A stretch of 64,000 nucleotides of DNA from Pseudomonas sp. AOB-7 (GCF_003696305.1 NZ_RFFK01000013.1:1-64000), one strand, 5' to 3'. Shown: positions 7,735 to 16,670, counted from the first letter of the stretch. The notes: generated by a model from the letters alone, not told the origin. A program made the numbers and translations.

Positions 7735-8058
7735 ATGACCTTCGTCGTTACCGACAACTGCATCAAGTGCAAATACACCGACTGCGTGGAAGTCTGCCCG
7801 GTGGATTGCTTTTACGAAGGCCCGAACTTCCTGGTGATCCACCCGGACGAGTGCATCGACTGCGCCCTGTGCGAGCCCGAGTGCCCGGCCCAGGCGATCT
7901 TCTCCGAAGACGAGGTGCCAGAGGACATGCAGGAATTTATCGAGCTGAACGCCGACCTGGCCGAAGTCTGGCCGAACATCACCGAGAAGAAGGACGCCCT
8001 GGCGGACGCCGAGGAATGGGATGGCGTGAAGGACAAGCTGCAGCACCTGGAGCGCTGA
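7735..8058 (+). CDS. fdxA: Seven-iron ferredoxin (ferredoxin I)
   Basis: The 107-residue electron carrier holds one [3Fe-4S] and one [4Fe-4S] cluster. By alignment with Azotobacter ferredoxin I, Cys9, Cys17 and Cys50 should bind the 3Fe cluster and Cys21, Cys40, Cys43 and Cys46 the 4Fe cluster. Both CP motifs (Cys21-Pro, Cys50-Pro) are present. The acidic C-terminal extension after residue 60 is normal for this type. GAGGAGA lies just before the ATG. It is a single-gene unit ending in a clear intrinsic terminator, in the conserved mutS-fdxA-rsmZ-rpoS order. Confidence 0.97.
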   Translation: MTFVVTDNCIKCKYTDCVEVCPVDCFYEGPNFLVIHPDECIDCALCEPECPAQAIFSEDEVPEDMQEFIELNADLAEVWPNITEKKDALADAEEWDGVKDKLQHLER

Positions 8059-8077
8059 GCGCCAGGCTGAAAACACC

Positions 8078-8108
8078 AAGACCCGCCAAGTGCGGGTCTT
8101 CTGTTTTT
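8078..8108 (+). terminator. Intrinsic terminator of fdxA
   Basis: 9-bp stem AAGACCCGC/GCGGGTCTT with a CAAGT loop, then a T-rich run (8102-8108), 20 bases after the fdxA stop. Confidence 0.88.
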
Positions 8109-8115
8109 CAGAGAT

Positions 8116-8141
8116 AAAAAAAGGGGCGGCTTGCGCCGCCC
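8116..8141 (-). terminator. Intrinsic terminator of rsmZ
   Basis: On the minus strand GGGCGGC-GCAA-GCCGCCC is followed by seven U (complement of 8116-8122). It lies back to back with the fdxA terminator. Confidence 0.88.
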
Positions 8142-8249
8142 ACTCTTTTGTCCCTAGTCCCTTTGTTTCCCAACTCATCGTCCTGATGAATCGCTTCTTG
8201 CGATGTTCCCGATCATCGTCCTGATGACCCGTGCTTGTCCCTGAGCACG
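8116..8249 (-). ncRNA. rsmZ: Small regulatory RNA RsmZ (CsrA/RsmA-sequestering)
   Basis: Read on the minus strand, the 134-nt stretch shows at least seven GGA motifs. Several sit in hairpin loops: CGUGCU-CAGGGACA-AGCACG at the 5' end, two copies of CAUCAGGACGAUG, GGGAAC and GGGAAAC, and two AGGGAC single-stranded sites before the terminator. The middle segment AUCGCAAGAAGCGAU next to UCAUCAGGACGAUGA matches pseudomonad RsmZ as I remember it. Location between fdxA and rpoS is the conserved rsmZ locus. GacA-activated RsmZ titrates RsmA/RsmE from target mRNAs and so switches biofilm, secretion and secondary-metabolite genes. The 5' end is set by TAATAT at 8256-8261 and the 3' end by the U-run of the terminator. 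Confidence 0.92.
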
Positions 8250-8255
8250 AGAGTG

Positions 8256-8261
8256 ATATTA
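8256..8261 (-). promoter_or_regulatory. rsmZ -10 box
   Basis: Minus-strand TAATAT, about seven bases before the likely first base of RsmZ. The GacA box at 8423-8440 lies some 180 bases upstream, the spacing known for rsmZ promoters. Confidence 0.65.
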
Positions 8262-8422
8262 GTCGCTGCAGCAGCGCCCACAACCCCGGCCCGGGGCACG
8301 ACGGAGCGCGCCACAGCCTTTTGCCCGCAAGAATAAATCATTCAAAAACAATAACTTAATAAAAATAGAACGACATAACGGCGAGAAGCTCGCGACCTTT
8401 CCGCACAAAGGCTGACAGCACC

Positions 8423-8440
8423 TGTAAGCGATGGCTTACA
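8423..8440. promoter_or_regulatory. GacA upstream activating sequence of rsmZ
   Basis: TGTAAG-N6-CTTACA, an exact match to the palindromic GacA box (consensus TGTAAGN6CTTACA). It sits between the rpoS terminator and rsmZ, about 182 bases upstream of the inferred start. In pseudomonads phosphorylated GacA binds this site and is required for rsmZ transcription. Confidence 0.93.
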
Positions 8441-8451
8441 TGGCCAGGCAG

Positions 8452-8475
8452 AAAAAACCCGGCCGCAGCCGGGTT
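8452..8475 (-). terminator. Intrinsic terminator of rpoS
   Basis: Stem CCCGGC/GCCGGG with a 4-base loop, flanked by AA/TT pairs and ending on the minus strand in TTTTTT (complement of 8452-8457), directly after rpoS. Confidence 0.85.
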
Positions 8476-8493
8476 CTTGATGAGCGCGCCGTC

Positions 8494-9501
8494 TTACTGG
8501 AACAGGGCGTCGCTGGACAGGCCGTTCTTCTCGAGGATTTCGCGCAGACGCTTGAGCGCCTCGACCTGGATCTGCCGCACCCGCTCGCGGGTCAGGCCGA
8601 TCTCCTGGCCTACTTCCTCCAGCGTGCAGCTCTCGTGGCCACGCAGGCCGAAACGGCGCACCACCACTTCACGCTGCTTGTCGGTCAGGTCCGACAGCCA
8701 CTGATCGATGCTCTGCGACAGGTCGTCGTCCTGCAACAGCTCGCAGGGGTCGGTCGGCCGGTCGTCGGTCAGGGTATCGAGCAGGGTCTTGTCCGAGTCC
8801 GGACCGAGCGAGACGTCCACCGAGGACACCCGCTCGTTGAGGCCGAGCATGCGCTTGACCTCGCCCACCGGTTTTTCCAGCAGGTTGGCAATTTCTTCCG
8901 CAGAGGGCTCGTGGTCGAGCTTCTGGGTCAGTTCGCGAGCCGCACGCAGGTAGACGTTGAGCTCCTTGACCACATGAATCGGCAAACGGATGGTGCGCGT
9001 CTGGTTCATGATGGCCCGTTCGATGGTCTGGCGGATCCACCAGGTCGCATAGGTCGAGAAACGGAACCCCCGCTCCGGATCGAATTTTTCCACCGCGCGG
9101 ATCAACCCCAGATTGCCCTCCTCGATCAGATCGAGCAGCGACAGGCCGCGGTTGACGTAACGCCGAGCAATCTTCACCACCAGGCGCAGGTTGCTCTCGA
9201 TCATGCGCTTGCGCCCGGCCGGATCGCCCTTCTGCGCCAGGCGCGCGAAGTGCACTTCCTCTTCGGGAGTAAGCAGAGGGGAGAAGCCGATTTCGTTGAG
9301 GTAAAGCTGAGTGGCGTCGAGCGCCCGGGTGTAATCGATGTACTTGTGCTGCTTGGAGGGGGTGGCGTGCTTGGTCTTGGCACGTGCGGCCGGCGTTTCC
9401 GCCTCGTCGCTCTGAACCTCGCCCAGAACGATGCCCGGCTCCATCAGGAGCAGTTCATCGTCGACGTCAAACTCCGGCGCTTCTTTTTTGGTGAGAGCCA
9501 T
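8494..9501 (-). CDS. rpoS: RNA polymerase sigma factor RpoS (sigma-38)
   Basis: The 335-residue stationary-phase and general stress sigma factor. Region 1.2 contains DATQLYLNEIG. Region 2 has the hallmark SNLRLVVKIARRYVNRGLSLLDLIEEGNLGLIRAV with GFRFSTYATWWIRQTIER, followed by region 3. Region 4 ends in EEVGQEIGLTRERVRQIQ, the -35 binding helix. The length matches P. aeruginosa RpoS (334). It lies downstream of nlpD; in other gammaproteobacteria the main rpoS promoter is inside nlpD, so the long leader probably starts within the neighbour. It is a convergent partner of rsmZ across the terminator. Confidence 0.98.
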   Translation of the reverse strand: MALTKKEAPEFDVDDELLLMEPGIVLGEVQSDEAETPAARAKTKHATPSKQHKYIDYTRALDATQLYLNEIGFSPLLTPEEEVHFARLAQKGDPAGRKRMIESNLRLVVKIARRYVNRGLSLLDLIEEGNLGLIRAVEKFDPERGFRFSTYATWWIRQTIERAIMNQTRTIRLPIHVVKELNVYLRAARELTQKLDHEPSAEEIANLLEKPVGEVKRMLGLNERVSSVDVSLGPDSDKTLLDTLTDDRPTDPCELLQDDDLSQSIDQWLSDLTDKQREVVVRRFGLRGHESCTLEEVGQEIGLTRERVRQIQVEALKRLREILEKNGLSSDALFQ

Positions 9502-9603
9502 TGTTGTTGTCCCTAGCTGAGTTCGACAACAGACTCTGGCGGAACCATCCTGGCCACACCCGAGCCCGTCCCTCCTACGTGATGGGACGAGCCGGCTGGC
9601 GGA

Positions 9604-10479
9604 TCAACGACGTGGCAGATATTGCAGCGGATCTACAGGTTTACCTTGGCGGCGAATCTCGAAATGCAGCTTCACCCGGTCGGCCCCTGTGGACCCCATC
9701 TCGGCAATGTTTTGCCCGGCCTTGACCTGCTGCCCCTCCCGTACCAACAACCTGCGGTTATGACCGTAAGCACTTACGTAGGTATCGCTGTGCTTGATGA
9801 TGATCAACTCGCCGTAGCCCCGCAAACCACTCCCGGCGTACACCACTGAACCATCAGACGCAGCTAAAACAGGCTGTCCTAATTCCCCGGCGATATCAAT
9901 GCCTTTATTCAAACTGCCGTTTGAGGAGAAACGCCCGATCACCGTACCCTGCGTAGGCCAGGCCCAACCGCTGGCGGAACGGGTCACCGGGGTGACTGGC
10001 GTGGTGGCCGGAGCGGTCTTGACCGGTACCGGCTTGCTCGCCTGCGAAACCGGCGCCGTGGCCAGCGGCGGGCGGCTCGGCGCCGGCTGGCTGACCACCG
10101 GCGCGGTCGCCCGCGGCACCGTCGCGGCCACCGGCTGGGCCGGCGTGGTGCGATTGTCGAAACGGATGACCTGGCCGACGCGAATCAGATAGGGATCGCG
10201 CAGGCCATTATGGGCAGCCAGCGCCTTCCAGTCCCAGCCGAAGCGAAAGGCGATGGAATAGAGCGTGTCGCCACGCTGCACCACGTAGTGGCCGCTGCGT
10301 ACCGGCTGGCGCTGCACCAGCGGGGCGTTGCCCTGATGCTGCCCGCGCTCGACCACTTGCACGCCGCCCGGCGGCGGACTGGCGCAACCGGCCAGGGCAC
10401 TGGCGGCGAGCAAAGCGAAAGGCAGACGAAGGCCGGCGGCTCTACGAATTAGCGCGTGAACGGCGGTGCGACTCACCAT
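9604..10479 (-). CDS. nlpD: NlpD-type lipoprotein (LysM plus degenerate M23 peptidase domain)
   Basis: The 291-residue outer-membrane lipoprotein has a signal peptide ending in the lipobox LAGC (Cys32) and a LysM domain at about 63-108 (YVVQRGDTLYSIAFRFG...). A Pro/Ala/Thr-rich linker and a LytM/M23 fold at about 170-290 follow. The zinc-binding HxxxD of active M23 enzymes is replaced (NKGIDIAG), as in E. coli NlpD and EnvC, so it should activate an amidase (AmiC-type) at division sites rather than cut peptidoglycan itself. It precedes rpoS in the same direction, the classic nlpD-rpoS pair, and probably contains the rpoS promoter. Confidence 0.94.
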   Translation of the reverse strand: MVSRTAVHALIRRAAGLRLPFALLAASALAGCASPPPGGVQVVERGQHQGNAPLVQRQPVRSGHYVVQRGDTLYSIAFRFGWDWKALAAHNGLRDPYLIRVGQVIRFDNRTTPAQPVAATVPRATAPVVSQPAPSRPPLATAPVSQASKPVPVKTAPATTPVTPVTRSASGWAWPTQGTVIGRFSSNGSLNKGIDIAGELGQPVLAASDGSVVYAGSGLRGYGELIIIKHSDTYVSAYGHNRRLLVREGQQVKAGQNIAEMGSTGADRVKLHFEIRRQGKPVDPLQYLPRR

Positions 10480-10523
10480 TTGCTCCCTGAACGATCCCGA
10501 ATACGGCGGCTATTGTGCCGGAT

Positions 10524-11462
10524 TTATTTGGCGCAACCAGTATCTCTTGGCTGACGCCCAGCCAACCACTCCAGCCCCAGCACCAGGACGATGCCGGCCA
10601 GCGCCAGCACCAGGGCCAGCAACAGCTGCGGGTCCTGGCCGCTGAGTTCGGCGAAATGCCCCGGCAGCAGGTTGTTCTGCAGCAGCGGTATCTGCTCGCC
10701 CTTGCTGTCGACGCGCCAGCTCAGGGTTTCCTTCCACGGCCAGACCTTGTTCAGCGAACCGAGCATCAACCCGGTGAGAAAGGCCAGGCTGAGGTCGCGC
10801 CAGCGTGCCAACAACCAGCTGAGCAAGCGGGCGAAGCTGAGGATGCCGACCAGGCAGCCGCCGGCGAACACCGCCAGCACGCCGATTTCCAGGTCCTTCA
10901 CCGCCCCCAGCACCACCGGATACAGGCCCAGCAGCAGCAGGATGAAGCTGCCGGAGATACCCGGCAGGATCATCGCGCAGATGGCGATGGCGCCGGCGCA
11001 GAACAGGCTCAGCGGGTCGCTGCCCCACTGCACCGGCGCGGCCACGGTGATCCAGTAGGCGAAGGCCAGGCCGAGCAGGAAGCTCAGCGCCCGGCTCCAG
11101 TTCCAGCGATGAATGTCGCGACCGACCATATAGGCCGAGACCAGGATCAGGCCGAAGAAGAACGACCAGACCGGGATCGGCTGATGCTCCAGCAGGTAGG
11201 TGATCAACCGCGCGAAGCTCAGCACGCTGGTGAGGATGCCGCCGAGCAGCACCAGCAAAAAGGTCGCGTTGGCCATGCGCCAGGCGTCCTTGATCCGTCC
11301 GCGCAGCAGCAGCAAGGCGGCCTCGGGGACGCTGGCGATGGAGCGCAGCAGTTCGTCGTAGATGCCGCTGATAAAGGCGATGGTGCCGCCGGAGACGCCT
11401 GGCACCACGTCGGCAGCGCCCATGGCCATGCCCTTGGCGTAGAGCAGAAAATGTTTCTTCAT
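10524..11462 (-). CDS. DUF368 membrane protein, undecaprenyl-phosphate translocase type (PopT-like)
   Basis: A polytopic inner-membrane protein of 312 residues with about eight to nine hydrophobic segments. It has the family's N-terminal signature KGMAMGAADVVPGVSGGTIAFISGIY and a second GISGSFILLLLG motif in the middle. DUF368 proteins were recently shown (PopT in Vibrio and others) to flip undecaprenyl phosphate back to the cytoplasmic face for reuse. GGAAGGAT precedes the ATG. It lies between pcm and nlpD with short gaps (25 and 44 bases), so it is probably cotranscribed in the surE-pcm-nlpD-rpoS string. Confidence 0.88.
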   Translation of the reverse strand: MKKHFLLYAKGMAMGAADVVPGVSGGTIAFISGIYDELLRSIASVPEAALLLLRGRIKDAWRMANATFLLVLLGGILTSVLSFARLITYLLEHQPIPVWSFFFGLILVSAYMVGRDIHRWNWSRALSFLLGLAFAYWITVAAPVQWGSDPLSLFCAGAIAICAMILPGISGSFILLLLGLYPVVLGAVKDLEIGVLAVFAGGCLVGILSFARLLSWLLARWRDLSLAFLTGLMLGSLNKVWPWKETLSWRVDSKGEQIPLLQNNLLPGHFAELSGQDPQLLLALVLALAGIVLVLGLEWLAGRQPRDTGCAK

Positions 11463-11487
11463 GGATCCTTCCAGGATGGTGCAGCGG

Positions 11488-12123
11488 TCAGGCCAGCGGC
11501 CCGTTGAGTAGCGGCACGAAGCGCACCGCGTCCAGCACGTGGCGGGAGAAGCCGTTCTCTTCGCGCACGATCAGCAGCAGCTGCTGCACGTCGCCGGCGC
11601 CCACCGGAATCACCAGACGCCCGCCGGGCGCCAGTTGGTCGAGCAGCGCCTGCGGCACTTCCGCAGCGGCGGCGGTGACGATGATGCCGTTGTACGGGCC
11701 CAGGGCATTCCAGCCCTCCCAGCCATCACCCCAGCGAAAGACCACGTTGCGCAGGCTGAGTTCGGCCAGGCGCTCCTTGGCGCGATCCTGCAACACCTGG
11801 ATGCGTTCGACCGAGAACACCCGTTCCACCAGCTGCGCCAGCACGGCGGTCTGGTAACCGGAACCGGTGCCGATCTCCAGCACCTTGTCCAGCGGCCCGG
11901 CGGCCAGCAGCAGCTCGGTCATGCGCCCGACCATATAGGGCTGGGAGATGGTCTGGTTGTGCCCGATGGGCAGCGCGGTGTCCTCGTAGGCGCGGTGCGC
12001 CAGTGCCTCGTCGACGAACAGATGGCGCGGCGTGCGGCGGATCACCTCGAGCACTCGCGGATTGCTCAGACCCTCGTCGTAGAGGCGCTGAATCAGGCGC
12101 TCGCGGGTACGCTGGGAAGTCAT
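11488..12123 (-). CDS. pcm: Protein-L-isoaspartate O-methyltransferase
   Basis: This repair methyltransferase uses SAM to methylate isoaspartyl residues in aged proteins. Motif I VLEIGTGSGYQTAVLAQL and the family motif LPIGHNQTISQPYMV are present. The start at 12123 (MTSQRTRERL) gives 211 residues, the length usual in Pseudomonas. A longer frame from ATG 12162 adds 13 residues and overlaps the surE stop as TGATG, so an upstream start cannot be excluded. The neighbours surE (upstream) and nlpD-rpoS (downstream) are the conserved stationary-phase survival cluster. Confidence 0.96.
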   Translation of the reverse strand: MTSQRTRERLIQRLYDEGLSNPRVLEVIRRTPRHLFVDEALAHRAYEDTALPIGHNQTISQPYMVGRMTELLLAAGPLDKVLEIGTGSGYQTAVLAQLVERVFSVERIQVLQDRAKERLAELSLRNVVFRWGDGWEGWNALGPYNGIIVTAAAAEVPQALLDQLAPGGRLVIPVGAGDVQQLLLIVREENGFSRHVLDAVRFVPLLNGPLA

Positions 12124-12161
12124 GCCGATCCCGCGGCGGTGCATATCGTCCTGTCCGCGCA

Positions 12162-12911
12162 TCAGCAGATGCCCTCCAGCCAGCCGTGCATGCTGTCGAA
12201 GGCCTCGGCGAAGGTACGGTCGAGCTGCAGCGGGGTGATCGACACGTAACCCTGCATCACCGCATGGAAATCGGTGCCCGGACCGCCGTCCTCGGCATCG
12301 CCGGCCACCGAGATCCAGTAGCCTTCCTTGCCGCGCGGGTTGACCACCTTGACCGGCGCCGCGGCGCGGGCGCGGTGGCCGAGGCGGGTCAGTTGCACGC
12401 CGCGGATGTGCTCCAGCGGCAGGTTGGGCACGTTGACGTTGAGCACGGTGCGCGGAGGCAGGTCGAGGCGCTCATGGGCCTCGACCAGCTTGCGGGCGAA
12501 ATAGGCGGCGGTCGGCAGGTTGTCGGCCTGACGCGACAGCAGCGAGAAGGCGAACGCCGGCTTGGCCAGGAAGCGCCCTTCCAGCGCAGCGGCGACGGTG
12601 CCGGAATAGAGCACGTCGTCGCCCAGGTTGGCGCCCAGGTTGATGCCCGAGACGACCATCTCCGGCACCTGCTCGAGCAGACCGTTGAGGCCCAGGTGCA
12701 CGCAGTCGGTGGGCGTGCCGTTGAGGCTGATATAACCGTTGGGCAACGCCGTCGGGTGCAGCGGACGGTCGAGGGTCAGCGCACTGCTGGCGCCGCTCTT
12801 GTCCTCGGCGGGTGCGATCACCACGCACTCGGCATAGTCGGCCAGCGCCTGGTGCAACGCGACGATCCCGGGTGCGTACACCCCGTCGTCGTTGGAAATC
12901 AGAATTCGCAT
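12162..12911 (-). CDS. surE: 5'/3'-nucleotidase SurE
   Basis: The 249-residue metal-dependent nucleotidase and exopolyphosphatase of the survival protein E family. The N-terminus MRILISNDDGVYAPG carries the metal-binding Asp8-Asp9, and downstream are SGINLGANLGDDVLYSGTVAAALEG and the NLP segment. The start at 12911 fits the conserved N-terminus. The gene overlaps truD by 13 bases and touches the pcm frame, so it is translationally linked to both. Confidence 0.97.
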   Translation of the reverse strand: MRILISNDDGVYAPGIVALHQALADYAECVVIAPAEDKSGASSALTLDRPLHPTALPNGYISLNGTPTDCVHLGLNGLLEQVPEMVVSGINLGANLGDDVLYSGTVAAALEGRFLAKPAFAFSLLSRQADNLPTAAYFARKLVEAHERLDLPPRTVLNVNVPNLPLEHIRGVQLTRLGHRARAAAPVKVVNPRGKEGYWISVAGDAEDGGPGTDFHAVMQGYVSITPLQLDRTFAEAFDSMHGWLEGIC

Positions 12912-13957
12912 GGAGTATCCGTCTGCCCTGCTGGCACCAGATCGACGAGTTCGCGCACCACGACGGTGGCGAAACACCCGGCCGGCAGGACGAATGCAAG
13001 TTGCAGAATATCGGGCTCCGGATAATGCCACGTCAGGCCGCCTATGGGGAGGCGCAGAATGCGCCGTTCGTGCGCCATGCCCGCCTTTGCCAGCCACTCG
13101 AGCAGCGCCGGCTCGCCTGCGCCGACGCCCTGTTCGACGAGCTGCACCGCCTCCGCCGTGGGCAGCACGCCCTCGCCCCACAGCGGGCCGGTCGGGTGCA
13201 GGTCGAGAAGCGCCAGACGCGGGTCGGCTGTCTCCGCCTCGCCGGCCATAAAGAAACTGCGGCTGCCGGTAAAGGCCAGCAGGTCGCCGACCTGCGCCTG
13301 GTTCCAACTGCCGGCGGCGACCCGCTCGGCCAGCACGCGGTTGAACAGGTAGCTGCGCGCCGCCGACAGCAGGCGCGAACGCAGGTTGCGCTGCACCGGC
13401 AGTTCCTGGCGGGCCGCATACTGCCGGGCCTCCTCGACATTGCCGCCGGCGAAGCCGAAGCGCTGCAGGCCGAAGTAGTTGGGCACCCCCTGCGCGGCGA
13501 TGCGCTGCAGGCGCTGCTCCAGCGCTTCGCGGTCGGCCTCCAGGGCGGTCAGACGCAGGGTGAAGCCGTTGGCGGCATGGGCGCCGCGCTGCAGCTTGCG
13601 GTTGTGCCGCAGGCTGCGCAGGACGGCCAGGTCATCACCCTGCGCGGTGGCCAGGTCGGGATCGGCCTTGCCCGGCAGGTGCAGGCTGAACCACTGCCGG
13701 GTCAGCGCCTGGCGATCCTTGAGCCCGGCGTAGCTGACCGCCTTGAGCGGCAGGCCGGCGGCGCGGGCGATGCGCCGGGCGGCGTCCTCGGTGTTCAGGC
13801 CGCGCTTTTCCACCCACAGCCACAGGTGTTCGCCCTGGCCGGTGAGCGGGATGTCCAGCACCTCGTCGACCTGAAAGTCCTCGGCACTGGCCTTGAGCAC
13901 GGCGCGCCCGCAGGCCTGGCCATGGGCGCGCGGGCCCAGCAGCTGCGCCTCGTTCAT
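12899..13957 (-). CDS. truD: tRNA pseudouridine(13) synthase TruD
   Basis: The 352-residue pseudouridine synthase modifies U13 of tRNA-Glu. The catalytic Asp81 lies in YAGLKDRQA, and the TruD-specific motif NYFGLQRFG is present with the family insertion domain after it. It lies between ispF (overlap of 4 bases) and surE (overlap of 13 bases), an arrangement shared with E. coli and Pseudomonas. Length and start match the family. Confidence 0.97.
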   Translation of the reverse strand: MNEAQLLGPRAHGQACGRAVLKASAEDFQVDEVLDIPLTGQGEHLWLWVEKRGLNTEDAARRIARAAGLPLKAVSYAGLKDRQALTRQWFSLHLPGKADPDLATAQGDDLAVLRSLRHNRKLQRGAHAANGFTLRLTALEADREALEQRLQRIAAQGVPNYFGLQRFGFAGGNVEEARQYAARQELPVQRNLRSRLLSAARSYLFNRVLAERVAAGSWNQAQVGDLLAFTGSRSFFMAGEAETADPRLALLDLHPTGPLWGEGVLPTAEAVQLVEQGVGAGEPALLEWLAKAGMAHERRILRLPIGGLTWHYPEPDILQLAFVLPAGCFATVVVRELVDLVPAGQTDTPCEF

Positions 13958-14427
13958 GCCTTGACCAGCAGCGTCACGGCATGCACCGCGATGCCTTCCT
14001 CGCGACCGGTGAAGCCGAGCTTCTCGGTGGTGGTGGCCTTGACGTTGACCTGGTCCAGCGCCACGCCGAGATCCTCGGCGATGCGCTCGCGCATGCTCTG
14101 GATATGCGGCGCCATCTTCGGCGCCTGGGCGACGATGGTGGCGTCGACGTTGCCCACCGCATAGCCCTTGGCCCGTACCAGCCCCATCACATGGCGCAAC
14201 AGCGCGCGGCTGTCGGCGCCCTTGAAGCTCGGGTCGGTGTCGGGGAAGTGCTTGCCGATATCGCCCAGGGCCAGCGCACCGAGCAGCGCATCGGCGAGCG
14301 CATGCAGCAGCACGTCGCCGTCGGAATGGGCGATCAGCCCGAACTTGTGGGGAATGCGCACGCCGCCCAGGGTGATGAAATCGCCCTCGCCGAAGCGGTG
14401 TACGTCGTAGCCATGGCCGATACGCAT
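13954..14427 (-). CDS. ispF: 2-C-methyl-D-erythritol 2,4-cyclodiphosphate synthase
   Basis: The 157-residue enzyme of the MEP isoprenoid pathway forms the cyclic diphosphate from CDP-ME-2-phosphate. Zinc ligands Asp8, His10 and His42 are present in MRIGHGYDVHRF and AHSDGDVLLHAL; the substrate loop DTDPSFKGADS and the C-terminal TTTEKLGFTGREEGIA are typical. The frame stays open far upstream, but the family start is ATG 14427. IspD, the enzyme two steps earlier, is encoded nearby at 18132. Confidence 0.98.
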   Translation of the reverse strand: MRIGHGYDVHRFGEGDFITLGGVRIPHKFGLIAHSDGDVLLHALADALLGALALGDIGKHFPDTDPSFKGADSRALLRHVMGLVRAKGYAVGNVDATIVAQAPKMAPHIQSMRERIAEDLGVALDQVNVKATTTEKLGFTGREEGIAVHAVTLLVKA

Positions 14428-14435
14428 AAAGAACA

Positions 14436-14458
14436 ACGCCCTGAAAAAGTCAGGGCGT
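14436..14458 (-). terminator. Hairpin between fghA and ispF
   Basis: 9-bp stem ACGCCCTGA/TCAGGGCGT with a 5-base loop. On the minus strand it is followed by TGTTCTTT. It probably separates the formaldehyde genes from ispF-truD. Confidence 0.65.
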
Positions 14459-14481
14459 GATTCTACATGCACCGGCCGCCA

Positions 14482-14504
14482 TAGGGGGCGCCGTGCGCAC
14501 CCTA
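14482..14504. repeat. GTGCGCACC-type palindromic repeat unit
   Basis: TAGGGGGCGC-CGT-GCGCACCCTA is a near-perfect 10-bp inverted repeat overlapping the fghA stop codon. It is a short form of the repeat family seen at 15358, 46572, 51980, 59873 and 61575. Confidence 0.7.
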
Positions 14505-15344
14505 GGCCAAGGCTTCGGCGTGATGGCGCAGATGATCGTCGATAAAGCTGGCGATGAAGTAGTAGCTGTGGTCGTAACCGGGCTGCAGGCGCAGGGTCAG
14601 CGGATGGCCGGCCGCCTTGGCCGCCGCCTGCAGCGCCTGCGGCTTGAGCTGGGTTTCGAGGAAATCGTCGCGGTCGCCCTGATCGACCAGGATCGGCAGC
14701 TTCTCGCCGGCCTCGGCGATCAGCACGCTGGCGTCCCATTCGCGCCAGCGCGAGCGGTCCTCGCCCAGATAGAGGGAAAACGCCTTCTCGCCCCAGGGAC
14801 AGTTCATCGGATTGCTGATCGGTGCGAAGGCCGACACCGAGCGATAACGCCCGGGGTTCTTCAGCGCGCAGATCAAGGCGCCGTGGCCGCCCATGGAATG
14901 GCCGGCGATGCCGCGCTTGTCCGTCACCGGGAAGTTGGCCTCGACCAGCGCCGGCAGCTCCTGCACCACGTAGTCGTACATGCGGTAGTGCCGCGCCCAG
15001 GGTTCGGCGGTGGCGTTGAGGTAGAAGCCGGCGCCGAGACCGAAGTCGTAGGCGCCGTCCGCATCGTCCGGCACGCCCTCGCCGCGCGGGCTGGTGTCCG
15101 GCGCGACCAGGATCAGGCCCAGCTCGGCCGCCAGCCTGTGCGCGCCGGCCTTCTGCATGAAGTTCTCGTCGGTGCAGGTCAGCCCGCTGAGCCAGTACAG
15201 CACCGGCAGGCGAGCGCCCTGCTCGGCCTGCGGCGGCAGGTAGACGGCGAACTGCATGTCGCAACCGAGCACCTCGGAACGGTGCCGGTAGCGCTTGTGC
15301 CAGCCGCCGAAGCTCTTGTTGCTGGAAACGATTTCCAAGGTCAT
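14502..15344 (-). CDS. fghA: S-formylglutathione hydrolase
   Basis: The 280-residue esterase D-type hydrolase splits S-formylglutathione to formate and glutathione, the second step of glutathione-dependent formaldehyde detoxification. The serine nucleophile is Ser150 in GHSMGGHGA, His259 lies in GYDHSYYF, and the acid is in the GDRDDF stretch. ATG 15344 is chosen because GGGAG lies six bases upstream; ATG 15350 is too close to that site. It follows adhC, the first-step enzyme, with a repeat unit in the gap. Confidence 0.96.
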   Translation of the reverse strand: MTLEIVSSNKSFGGWHKRYRHRSEVLGCDMQFAVYLPPQAEQGARLPVLYWLSGLTCTDENFMQKAGAHRLAAELGLILVAPDTSPRGEGVPDDADGAYDFGLGAGFYLNATAEPWARHYRMYDYVVQELPALVEANFPVTDKRGIAGHSMGGHGALICALKNPGRYRSVSAFAPISNPMNCPWGEKAFSLYLGEDRSRWREWDASVLIAEAGEKLPILVDQGDRDDFLETQLKPQALQAAAKAAGHPLTLRLQPGYDHSYYFIASFIDDHLRHHAEALA

Positions 15345-15357
15345 GGACATCTCCCTC

Positions 15358-15405
15358 GGGTGCGCCCTGCGCACCGCTTGATCCTGGTGCGCATGGCGCA
15401 CCCTA
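15358..15405. repeat. Dispersed GGGTGCGC palindromic repeat
   Basis: Two inverted arms, GGGTGCGCCCTGCGCACC and GGTGCGCATGGCGCACCC, separated by a short spacer in the adhC-fghA gap. It belongs to the same family as units at 46572, 51980 and 61575. Confidence 0.75.
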
Positions 15406-15426
15406 CAGGCACAGGTCGCCCTGCAG

Positions 15427-16539
<1,113 letters not shown>

Positions 16540-16670
16540 CTGGGCTCTCCTGAGCGTGTTGAGCGGTGGCCAGCAGTCTAGTCCAGCGCCATCCGGAAAT
16601 AATTGGCGATCAGGCAAAACATTATTGCCATACAGAGATAATCAAGGTCTTCTTCTGCAGTTAGAGGCAG

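Noticed and set aside
8175..8227. Two 13-base direct repeats ATCGTCCTGATGA, possible CRISPR or iteron
   Set aside because: They are the GGA-bearing hairpins of rsmZ read on the opposite strand. Only two copies exist and the spacer is part of the same RNA.
14428..15264. N-terminal extension of ispF as a fusion protein
   Set aside because: The upstream open frame is the antisense/other-phase reading of fghA. A family-typical ATG and zinc motif start at 14427 and a hairpin lies between the two genes.
16540..16617. Longer start for adhC giving 26 extra residues
   Set aside because: AGGAG and the conserved start MIKSRAAVAF lie at 16539; the extra residues have no counterpart in class III alcohol dehydrogenases.
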